Shown: positions 1 to 6,378 of the stretch, piece after piece | How the letters are laid out: every line of letters begins with the position of its first letter | Numbering within the stretch: position 1 is the first letter of the stretch | Origin: Methanomassiliicoccus sp. UBA386 | GTDB taxonomy: Archaea > Thermoplasmatota > Thermoplasmata > Methanomassiliicoccales > Methanomassiliicoccaceae | DNA length: 17,402 bases | Assembly (NCBI GenBank): GCA_002498285.1 | Contig: DAGU01000023.1 | Location: 2,105-19,506 of the forward strand | Direction of reading: 5' to 3' | Notes under the pieces: model-generated | Told to the model about the DNA's origin: nothing | The model's database searches: none | The model's input: only the letters and a program-made list of their open reading frames with translations | Translations under genes and position numbers: made by a program

Positions 1-1242
1 GGGTCCTTCTTCTACTACCTTCTAACGAGGTTCACCACCCCTGACGAGATCTTCGGCCCCCTGTCGCTCAGCTCGCTGCAGTCCGATATATTCAGCAGGA
101 AGGTGGAGGGGTACCTGCCCACGGCCAACGTCTCCTTCCTGGACGAGATCTTCAAGTCCAACTCTTCCATCCTCAACTCCCTGCTGACCATCCTCAACGA
201 GCGGAAGTATCACAATGGCTCGGCCATACTGGACGTGCCTCTGTTCACGGTGTTCGGCGCCTCCAACGAGCTTCCCGAGGAGAACGAGTCCCTGGAGGCG
301 CTCTACGACCGCTTCCTGTTCCGCTACTTTGTCGAGTATGTGCAGGACGAGTCGAACTTCGTGGACCTCATTACCAGCACCCCAGAGAACTTCATACCGT
401 CGGCGATGCTGACCGTCGGCGATCTGTGCTGCATGAAGGAGCGGTCGGCCGAGCTGCCCCTGGACGATGATGTGGTGGAGGCCATGGTCGCCCTCAGGAG
501 GGAGTTCCGCAACACCGGCGTGATGATCTCTGACCGTCGCTGGAAGAAGATGGTGCAGGTGCTCCGGGTGGCCTCCTACGCCCTAGAGCGGGGAAGAGTG
601 GACCGCACCATGCTAATGCTACTCCAGCACATGATGTGGAAGCGGCCGGAGGAGCTCGCCACGCTGCGCAAGCTGCTCCTCGAGGTCGCCATCTCCGGGG
701 GAATAGACCTGGAGAGGAGCGAGAAAGACCTTCGCGACCTCCATGCTTCCGCCGTGATGATCAAGGACTTCATTCTTCCGAAGTCGGTCGCCTGCCCCCT
801 GTGCGACCGGGAGTTCCGTCGGTGGAGGGAACTGAAGGAGCATGCCTCCCATAACCCCGATCACTACTACATGCTGCCAGGCAGCGAGGAGCAGTACCAG
901 CTGAGCTCTGTGCGCACGTCTCCCCGCCACCTCCCCAATCTAGTGGACAAGTTCGCCGCCATGGGGAGGCCAGTAACGCTGACCATGCCTCCGGAGCAGA
1001 GGGAGCTCTATCTTGGCGAGACCGAGGAGTTCGAGGAGACGCTCAACCTTCTAGAGAGGGACCTTCAGTCCGAAAGGGCCGCCCTGGTCAGGGAACTGGA
1101 TGAGAACATCTGGCTGTCCCGCAAGGACCGCGAGGACATGCTGGACCACTATGACGCCAAGACAAGGGCCATGAACAACATGAAACGGCTGCTGGAGGAG
1201 ACCAGGGAGCTCATCATGTCGGAAGAGTCTCAGTCCCATTGA
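1..1242 (+). CDS. RavA-like MoxR-family AAA+ ATPase (5' end outside window)
   Basis: The reading frame is open from base 1, so the N-terminus and Walker A motif lie upstream; 413 residues are visible. Seen: a Walker B segment with Asp-Glu at bases 142-147 (FLDEIFKSNSSILNSLL), a sensor-1 Asn near 265 (GASNELPEE) and an arginine-finger region DRFLFR near 307-324. These match the MoxR/RavA branch of AAA+ proteins, which act as chaperone-like ATPases with a VWA-domain partner. The last third is charged and helical, probably coiled coil (near bases 1010-1240). It contains an unusual C2H2-like zinc knuckle at 793-864 (CPLC, then His at 841, 850 and 862). The next gene, a VWA protein, starts 7 bases downstream, so the two form a RavA-ViaA type pair. 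Family assignment is firm; the substrate is unknown. Confidence 0.88.
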   Translation, partial: GSFFYYLLTRFTTPDEIFGPLSLSSLQSDIFSRKVEGYLPTANVSFLDEIFKSNSSILNSLLTILNERKYHNGSAILDVPLFTVFGASNELPEENESLEALYDRFLFRYFVEYVQDESNFVDLITSTPENFIPSAMLTVGDLCCMKERSAELPLDDDVVEAMVALRREFRNTGVMISDRRWKKMVQVLRVASYALERGRVDRTMLMLLQHMMWKRPEELATLRKLLLEVAISGGIDLERSEKDLRDLHASAVMIKDFILPKSVACPLCDREFRRWRELKEHASHNPDHYYMLPGSEEQYQLSSVRTSPRHLPNLVDKFAAMGRPVTLTMPPEQRELYLGETEEFEETLNLLERDLQSERAALVRELDENIWLSRKDREDMLDHYDAKTRAMNNMKRLLEETRELIMSEESQSH

Positions 1243-1249
1243 GGTCACC

Positions 1250-2698
1250 ATGTCCAGCAACGGGACGAGATGGAAGAAGGTGGCCAATGACGACTCGGTG
1301 CGGCTCGTCGTCGGCCGGCCCAGGCGCATACCGCGGCGTCGCCGCGAAGAGATCGCCGCCATATTAGCCCAGGACCTGGTGGGCTCCCGCCAGATCGTGG
1401 ACGTGCGGCGTCACGCCGCCCGCCACGGGGCCTTCCACATCCTGCTCAGGTCACTGAAGGAGACCACCGAATGGGGGCGGCTGAGGGACATGTCGAGCAG
1501 GAGCGATACCTTTGCCATCCTGGCCTTGCGGTACGCCGCGGGAACGACATATGACATCCTCGATCGCACCATCGAACTGCCGGCCGACACGGTGGCCCAG
1601 CGGAGCTTTGCCGGGCTGATCGGGTTGACGGTGAACGCCTGGAGGCGCAAAGCGGACGATGAACTGCTGGCAATGGGAGTGGACGAGGTCACGGCCGTTG
1701 ACGTGCGTGGGGAGGTCCCGGAGATGCTGCGCCAGGCCTTCGAGGAGAACCTAGCTCACGCGGTTGAAGAGCTGGAGCTGTACCGGCAAATGATCGCCCA
1801 GATGAAGGAGATGCTGCCCAAGGGCGGAGAGGATGCGTCAATGGAGAGGACCCTGTTCGAGTACCTGAGCAAGGTCGATCAGTTCTCCGAGCTCATGCGG
1901 AGGAGCAAGGAGATGCAGCGCATCATCGACCTCATGGGAAAGCTGGACGTGGAGTATGGAGGGGCGAGCAGGGAGACCCGCAGCTTCTCGACCTCGGAGG
2001 CGTATGACATAGGCCCTTCCAAGGATGTACAGCACGTTGTTCCCGTGGAGCTGCTGAAGCTCAAGGTGCCCATACTGAGGATGCTGTTCCTGTCGCAGAT
2101 GCTGGAAGGCCAGCTGCTGACCTACCGGCTGCGCGGCCTTGACTGGAGCCAGGAGCCGGAGCCTGAGAGGCGCGGCCCCGTGGTCGCCCTCATCGACGCC
2201 TCGGGCTCCATGAGCGGCGAGCCGGAGCTGATCGCCAAGGCGTTCATCCTCATGCTGGCAAGGCGTATGGAGCGAGAGGACAGGGAGTTCAAGGTCATCC
2301 TCTTCGCGGCCGAGGACTGGAAGCTGGAGCTCGACCTGGCAGACAAGAAGAAAGCGGCCGAGAGCCTGCTGGACACGGTGTGCCGGCACTTTGAGGGGAA
2401 CACCGATTTCAACTCCGCTCTCCGCACCGGGCTGGAGGTGCTAAGCGATAGGGACTACCGCGGCGCGGACGTGCTGTTCTTCACCGACGGCGAGTCAAAG
2501 GTCACCGATGAGGCCCTGGTCCACGAATGGGAGGGGTTGCGCAGGCGCACCGGTTCCAGGACCTTCACCCTCATCGTCGGCTCCGACCAGGCCGGGGGGC
2601 TGGAGAAGCTCTCCGACCAGACGTGGATACTTCCCACCAGCACATGGGACGCGGAGGGCAGCCCGTCCAACCTCATACGCATCATCGCCGAGGGGTGA
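1250..2698 (+). CDS. VWA-domain protein, ViaA-like partner of the MoxR ATPase
   Basis: This 482-residue protein has a helical, charged N-terminal two thirds and a C-terminal von Willebrand A domain. The MIDAS metal site is visible: D316-x-S318-x-S320 (DASGSMSG), a Thr near 385 (NTDF) and Asp 413 (FFTDGES). This is the ViaA/CoxE-like arrangement, in which the VWA protein partners a MoxR ATPase, often in metal or cofactor insertion or protein maturation. The start ATG follows the stop of the ATPase gene by 7 bases, and a Shine-Dalgarno-like GAGGT overlaps that stop, so translation is probably coupled. No signal peptide or membrane segment is evident, so it should be cytoplasmic. The specific client is unknown. 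Confidence 0.88.
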   Translation: MSSNGTRWKKVANDDSVRLVVGRPRRIPRRRREEIAAILAQDLVGSRQIVDVRRHAARHGAFHILLRSLKETTEWGRLRDMSSRSDTFAILALRYAAGTTYDILDRTIELPADTVAQRSFAGLIGLTVNAWRRKADDELLAMGVDEVTAVDVRGEVPEMLRQAFEENLAHAVEELELYRQMIAQMKEMLPKGGEDASMERTLFEYLSKVDQFSELMRRSKEMQRIIDLMGKLDVEYGGASRETRSFSTSEAYDIGPSKDVQHVVPVELLKLKVPILRMLFLSQMLEGQLLTYRLRGLDWSQEPEPERRGPVVALIDASGSMSGEPELIAKAFILMLARRMEREDREFKVILFAAEDWKLELDLADKKKAAESLLDTVCRHFEGNTDFNSALRTGLEVLSDRDYRGADVLFFTDGESKVTDEALVHEWEGLRRRTGSRTFTLIVGSDQAGGLEKLSDQTWILPTSTWDAEGSPSNLIRIIAEG

Positions 2699-2717
2699 CT
2701 CTTGGGCACGCATTCCC

Positions 2718-2724
2718 TTAAATA
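2718..2724 (+). promoter_or_regulatory. TATA-like box for the small DUF3303-like gene
   Basis: TTAAATA lies 70 bases before the ATG at 2794. Transcription would start near 2746 and give a leader of about 45 nt. The gene also has a strong ribosome-binding site (GGAGG at about 2781-2786), consistent with a leadered mRNA. Confidence 0.5.
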
Positions 2725-2793
2725 GCAGCGGATGGAACGTCCACGTTGCCCTGAGGATCCATACCCAGACCCTTCGGGCTGAGGAGGGATAAT

Positions 2794-3102
2794 ATGTTGG
2801 TAATGCAGGTGAGCAAGCACCCCGCGGACCTCTGTCCGGCGTACAACGACAAGTACCGAGCCCTGACGGTCAACTGGTACGAGAAGGTCGGGTCGATCTC
2901 GTCCAAGTACGGCGTGAAGTTCCTGGGGTCGTATGACGACCACCCGGGCCACACCGTCTTCGCCATATACGACACCCCCAGCATGGACAACCTGATGAAG
3001 GTGTTCGCCGAACCGGAGATGATCGCACCGATGTCATTCTGCAAGAGCAGGGTGTTCCCGGTGCTCGATCACCAGACCACGCTGGCCATGATCAGGAAGT
3101 AG
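2794..3102 (+). CDS. Small DUF3303-like protein (predicted dimeric alpha-beta barrel)
   Basis: This is a 102-residue cytoplasmic protein. Its pattern resembles DUF3303-like ferredoxin-fold proteins: an N-terminal strand with HPADLCPAYN, a middle KYGVKFLGSY, a strand HTVFAIYDTPSMDNLMKVF and a C-terminal helix. Family membership is from memory of the pattern, so it is moderate. Such proteins commonly form dimeric alpha/beta barrels with no agreed activity. The start is well supported by GGAGG about 8 bases before the ATG and by a TATA-like element upstream. The gene is a single transcription unit, ended by the hairpin at 3118-3139, and faces the glycosyltransferase operon convergently. Confidence 0.72.
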   Translation: MLVMQVSKHPADLCPAYNDKYRALTVNWYEKVGSISSKYGVKFLGSYDDHPGHTVFAIYDTPSMDNLMKVFAEPEMIAPMSFCKSRVFPVLDHQTTLAMIRK

Positions 3103-3117
3103 GCCCAATATCTCTTC

Positions 3118-3139
3118 GCTCCCCATATCAATGGGGAGC
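3118..3139 (+). terminator. Perfect 9-bp hairpin in the convergent gap
   Basis: The arms GCTCCCCAT and ATGGGGAGC are perfectly complementary around a 4-base loop (ATCA), followed on the plus strand by a pyrimidine tract, TCTCCTTT. It fills most of the 44-base gap between the DUF3303-like gene and the convergent glycosyltransferase gene. A terminator or 3'-end processing and stabilising element is the simplest reading. On the minus strand there is no T-run after it. Confidence 0.6.
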
Positions 3140-3146
3140 TCTCCTT

Positions 3147-4181
3147 TCATCGCATCGACCCCTTCATGTCCGAATACATGCTCTCGATCAGCTCGACCGC
3201 TACTGCCAGGCTCTCCTTCCACGTAGGATGCGCCTCCCACCGTCGACGGGCCGACCAGCCCATTTCCTCCCGCAAGGCGTCGTCAGCAAGGGCAAGAAGA
3301 TCGCGGGCCACCGCCTCATGGTCGTTCGGGGAAACGAGAAAACCATCGCGGCCGTGGGTCACCAGTTCGCCCGCCCCTCCTTCCCGGCCGGCGATCACGG
3401 GGATGCCAAAGCCCATGGCCTCGAGCAGGGCGATGCCGAACCCCTCATATCTGGAAGGTACGGCCAACACGTCCGTCGTTCGGTATAGTTCGCACATCCC
3501 CTCCGCCTGGACCGGCCCCAGGAAGTGCACCCGGCCTCGCAGCGTCGCGTCCATGAGGCCATCCAGGGAACGACGGAACCGCTCGTCGGCGACGGCCCCC
3601 GCCACCTCCAGACGGAATGGGACGTCCGTGATGCGCGAGAGGGCCATCAGGAGCACGTCGAGGCCCTTGATCGGATGTATGTTCCCCACATGGAGGATGC
3701 GCAGCTCCTCTCCACCCGGATGGCGGGGGCCCGGCGTCAGATGGTCCCTGCCTGGATGGGCCACGACGGCCGGCCCAGGACCGGGTGATAAAGAGCGGCA
3801 GGCGTCCAGGGTCGCATGGCTTGTGCATACGAGCGCGTCAACGCTCTCAAGATAGGCGCGCTCCATAGGACCGACCGGCTGACCTAGGCAGGCGCTGAGA
3901 TTATGCACCAGTGCCACCACCGGCCGTACCCGCGCGAGGTTCGGTCGGAACAGCAACGGATGGCACAGCTCGTCCTGGACAAGGATGTCATGCTCTCGCA
4001 TCCATGAGAGCACCGCAATGCCATCGTTGCCGTCGATGCATTCCGGCCATGATCTTTGGCGCAGCGATAATACGTTAACGATATGCCCTCGTCGGCGGAG
4101 CTCGCGCACCAGCATGCGGTCGTACAGGTAGCCGCCGGTGGCCTGCTCCAGATCGTCGTATATCATGAGGCCGATCCTCAT
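3147..4181 (-). CDS. Family-4 (GT-B fold) glycosyltransferase
   Basis: This 344-residue protein has two Rossmann-like domains typical of GT4 retaining glycosyltransferases. The N-terminal acceptor domain begins MRIGLMIYDD and carries the Gly-Gly loop (ATGGYLYDRML). The C-terminal nucleotide-sugar domain has ILHVGNIHPIKGLDVLL and the E-x7-E motif E246/E254 in EGFGIALLE. No signal peptide or membrane helix is seen. The start is fixed by an ATGA overlap: its ATG (4179-4181) overlaps the TGA of the upstream PTPS-like gene. A longer upstream start (4247) would lie inside that gene and is not used. It is third in the operon with the BchC-like dehydrogenase and PTPS-like gene, so its acceptor may be their product rather than a cell-surface glycan. 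Sugar and acceptor are unknown. Confidence 0.87.
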   Translation of the reverse strand: MRIGLMIYDDLEQATGGYLYDRMLVRELRRRGHIVNVLSLRQRSWPECIDGNDGIAVLSWMREHDILVQDELCHPLLFRPNLARVRPVVALVHNLSACLGQPVGPMERAYLESVDALVCTSHATLDACRSLSPGPGPAVVAHPGRDHLTPGPRHPGGEELRILHVGNIHPIKGLDVLLMALSRITDVPFRLEVAGAVADERFRRSLDGLMDATLRGRVHFLGPVQAEGMCELYRTTDVLAVPSRYEGFGIALLEAMGFGIPVIAGREGGAGELVTHGRDGFLVSPNDHEAVARDLLALADDALREEMGWSARRRWEAHPTWKESLAVAVELIESMYSDMKGSMR

Positions 4182-4549
4182 CCGTCGATCCACGCCCCAT
4201 ATGACGCCCAGGCATCGTCGCCCTCCCACACCGTCACCGACGCCCACTCCACCGGCGGCAGCCGCCCCACGGCCATCTTCCAGATGGTCCGGGCGAGGTT
4301 TTCCACCGAGGGGGGCGTTCCGGAGAACTGGGGCAGTTCGTTGAGCACCCTGCCCTCCAGCAGGCCGATGGCGGACTCCAGGGCCGCGGCCATGGCGTCC
4401 AGGTCAACCAGGTACCCGCGGGCGTCCAGCTCATCGCCGGCGACGAGGAGCTCCACCAGATAGGGATGGGGGTGCGTTTCCCCCTCTGGCCCCGGGACGT
4501 CAAAGAAGTGCATGGCCGACAGCCGGCGCCGCAGCCCCGTGCGGTACAT
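4178..4549 (-). CDS. PTPS/QueD-fold protein lacking the canonical catalytic residues
   Basis: This 123-residue protein matches the 6-pyruvoyl-tetrahydropterin synthase / 6-carboxytetrahydropterin synthase family in length and pattern. The zinc-binding histidines are present (H14 in SAMHFF; H26 and H28 in THPHPY), as are the PSVENLA helix and the pterin-anchoring Glu (E109 in VTVWEGDD). The catalytic Cys, four residues before H26, is replaced by E22, and the Asp-His dyad of QueD (LDH) aligns with E65-G66. It is therefore unlikely to be an ordinary QueD or PTPS. The start at 4549 has GGAGGGG 9 bases upstream and lies 4 bases beyond the dehydrogenase stop; starts at 4567 or 4594 would overlap that gene. 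Its TGA overlaps the glycosyltransferase ATG. Confidence 0.8.
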   Translation of the reverse strand: MYRTGLRRRLSAMHFFDVPGPEGETHPHPYLVELLVAGDELDARGYLVDLDAMAAALESAIGLLEGRVLNELPQFSGTPPSVENLARTIWKMAVGRLPPVEWASVTVWEGDDAWASYGAWIDG

Positions 4550-4553
4550 CAAG

Positions 4554-5573
4554 TCAATCCCCTCCATACGATAGTAGCACCTGCGCCACATCATCGCCGC
4601 CCCGGTCGATCAGGTCATAGGCCTCGGCCGCCTCGTCAACGCTGAACCAGTGGGTGACCAAGCGGGACGGACGGGTCCGCCGCACCATCTCCCAGCTCAG
4701 CCGGAGACGCCGCTCCTTGTCCCACCGGCCAGAGAGCGAGGGGGAGAGGGAGCTCACCTGGCTCCCTATGATTCTGAGCCTCCGCCGATGGAACGCCTCG
4801 CCCAGATGGGCGTGGACGACCTTGTTGCCATACCACGAACCGAGGATCACCCGGCCTTCGAAGCCTGTCAGCCCTAGCGCCGTGTCCAGCGCGTCAGGGT
4901 TGCCTGACAGCTCAAACGTTAGGTCGGCGCCACGCTCTCCGAACGGGCAGGAGCGCATCAGCTCCTCGCACGATGCGATATCGAGGCACGCGCCGGAGCC
5001 CATCTCCTCTGAAAGCTTCCTCCGCAGAGGGTAGCGCTCCAGCGCGGTCAGCGAGCCCGTGGGCATGAGGGCCAGAACGGCCGTCGTCAGCAGGCCGACC
5101 ACCCCCTGGCCGACGATCAGGACGTCCTCTCCCAGCAGAGGAGCGCCATCCATGGCGAGGGATACGGCGGTCTCCATGCTGGGCAGCATGGCAGCGTCCT
5201 CGGCGGTCAGGTCCTCGGGGACTGGGATGAGCTGATCGACAGGGGAGGAAAAATGGCTCTCATGGGGATGGAACGCGAACACCAGGCGGCCCTCCAGTTC
5301 GCGCGGGACACCGGCCCCCCGATCAACCACCTGCCCGACCGTGGAGTAACCATACTTGAAGGGGTACCCGAACGACCCTCCCAACGACGGGATGGTGGTG
5401 TCCAGCAGCATTCCTTCCTCCAGCTGGTGCCGGTAGAACAGCATCTCGGTCCCCGCGCTGATGGCCGACACGATGGAACGCACCACCACCTCCCCGGGAG
5501 CCGGCATCGGCACCCTTTCCTCCTTTACCTCGACCCGGCGCGGACCCACGAAATAGAGCGAGCGACGATTCAC
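4554..5573 (-). CDS. BchC-like medium-chain dehydrogenase/reductase without zinc ligands
   Basis: This 339-residue MDR-superfamily oxidoreductase has a GroES-like N-terminal domain, then an NAD(P)-binding Rossmann domain with G155-x-G157-x-x-G160 (VLIVGQGVVG). Usual alcohol dehydrogenases carry a catalytic-zinc Cys and a GHE motif; here these align with SAISAGTE (36-43) and GYSTVGQV, and the four-Cys structural zinc lobe is absent. That resembles the BchC-like branch, often annotated bacteriochlorophyllide a dehydrogenase, but no bacteriochlorophyll genes are here. The start is GTG at 5571-5573, because an in-frame TAG stands three codons upstream. It is first in an operon with the PTPS-like and glycosyltransferase genes. 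It probably reduces or oxidises a ketone/alcohol on their shared intermediate; that role is inference. Confidence 0.82.
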   Translation of the reverse strand: MNRRSLYFVGPRRVEVKEERVPMPAPGEVVVRSIVSAISAGTEMLFYRHQLEEGMLLDTTIPSLGGSFGYPFKYGYSTVGQVVDRGAGVPRELEGRLVFAFHPHESHFSSPVDQLIPVPEDLTAEDAAMLPSMETAVSLAMDGAPLLGEDVLIVGQGVVGLLTTAVLALMPTGSLTALERYPLRRKLSEEMGSGACLDIASCEELMRSCPFGERGADLTFELSGNPDALDTALGLTGFEGRVILGSWYGNKVVHAHLGEAFHRRRLRIIGSQVSSLSPSLSGRWDKERRLRLSWEMVRRTRPSRLVTHWFSVDEAAEAYDLIDRGGDDVAQVLLSYGGD

Positions 5574-5613
5574 CAGGTCCTAGTTCGAGCTGAAGGCACA
5601 TCAATGTATCTGA

Positions 5614-5661
5614 CGATGCGTCGCGATGTGGATGATGGCGATCTCGATGGTGGCGCCGATG
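5614..5661. promoter_or_regulatory. Cluster of GATG motifs in divergent promoter region
   Basis: Within the 135-base gap between the divergent dehydrogenase and winged-helix genes, GATG occurs at 5615, 5625, 5631, 5634, 5646 and 5658. Choosing one per turn gives spacings of 10, 9, 12 and 12 bases; four are CGATG. This could be an operator array for the adjacent regulator, or chance in GC-rich DNA. Confidence 0.25.
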
Positions 5662-5678
5662 ATCCCTGCCGTCTAAGA

Positions 5679-5688
5679 CTTAAATATT
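5679..5688 (+). promoter_or_regulatory. TATA box for a probably leaderless regulator mRNA
   Basis: CTTAAATATT is centred about 25 bases before the ATG at 5709, so transcription would begin at or next to the start codon. It also rules out the in-frame upstream ATG at 5604. Its AAATATTT core is palindromic. Confidence 0.6.
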
Positions 5689-5708
5689 TGAGAGCCGCTT
5701 CACAGTTC

Positions 5709-6353
5709 ATGGCCTCAGGATGTCGTATCGAGATCTCCTACATCGATCCAGAGACGTACGCCTCCATCGTGAACCATGACCTGCGCAAGAGCATATTGCG
5801 CACCCTGTACGCCATGACGATGGACGGGCCGGTGTCCAAGCAGGAGCTGGCCGACCGCCTGGGCATTGGCTACCATCAACTGTCCTATCAGCTGACGCAC
5901 CAGCTCAGCGAGTTCTGGACGGTGGGGGAGGAGCGCAAGGTGCGCGGGACGCGCCTGGAGCTCATTCAGCCGAGCTCGCCCAGCTCGGTGTTCATCACCC
6001 TGGGGCGGGACGGCAAGATCTTCATCGTGGACCCCTTGGCCAACCTGTTCGGCCCGCTATCCACCGAGGGAACGCGCTGCGACGGATGCTCCCCCCAGGA
6101 AGCCGACCGATGCCTGGGGCATGTCGAGGAGGGTTGCTGCTTCACGGGCCATCCGTCCGACGAGGAGAAGGCCGTCCTGAAGAGCAATGGCCGGAACGAG
6201 CCCCTCAGGGCCATGGACGTGGCCATCATCTGCGCGCTGCGCGGCGTCTCCACCGCCAACCGGTGCGTTGTTTCGATCCCATGCGACAGCTGCCCCTTCA
6301 AGCGCCGGGCCATACGCATCGATGACGATATCTCCGCCAGCGGCAAACCATAA
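5709..6353 (+). CDS. Winged-helix regulator with cysteine-rich C-terminal domain
   Basis: This 214-residue protein has an ArsR-like winged helix in roughly residues 17-85 (RKSILRTLYAMTMDGPVSKQELADRLGIGYHQLSYQLTHQLSEFW). A C-terminal domain follows with nine cysteines: C124, C127, C135, C143, C144, C175, C186, C192 and C195, including two Cys-x2-Cys pairs. The Cys pattern suggests a bound metal or iron-sulfur cluster, so it is probably a metal- or redox-responsive DNA-binding protein. I do not recognise the C-terminal family. The open frame runs back to 5253 antisense to the dehydrogenase, but the TATA box at 5679-5688 places the real start at 5709. It is divergent from the pterin-like operon and upstream of the CobW-like GTPase, either of which may be its target. 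Confidence 0.8.
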   Translation: MASGCRIEISYIDPETYASIVNHDLRKSILRTLYAMTMDGPVSKQELADRLGIGYHQLSYQLTHQLSEFWTVGEERKVRGTRLELIQPSSPSSVFITLGRDGKIFIVDPLANLFGPLSTEGTRCDGCSPQEADRCLGHVEEGCCFTGHPSDEEKAVLKSNGRNEPLRAMDVAIICALRGVSTANRCVVSIPCDSCPFKRRAIRIDDDISASGKP

Positions 6354-6355
6354 AT
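6348..6355 (+). promoter_or_regulatory. Possible TATA element for the CobW-like GTPase
   Basis: CCATAAAT overlaps the end of the regulator gene and is centred about 27 bases before the ATG at 6379. It could drive a leaderless GTPase transcript in addition to read-through from the regulator promoter. Confidence 0.35.
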
Positions 6356-6378
6356 CGCCAGTGGCAGTTCCATGAGGG

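Noticed and set aside
1838..2389. 183-codon minus-strand open frame
   Set aside because: It is antisense to the VWA protein with its intact MIDAS motif; its composition is His/Leu/Gln-rich shadow.
4554..5573. Bacteriochlorophyll biosynthesis role for the BchC-like gene
   Set aside because: No other bacteriochlorophyll genes are nearby and the setting is archaeal; only the MDR subfamily resemblance is retained.
5253..5708. N-terminal extension of the Cys-rich regulator
   Set aside because: It is antisense to the dehydrogenase start and contains the TATA box at 5679-5688.
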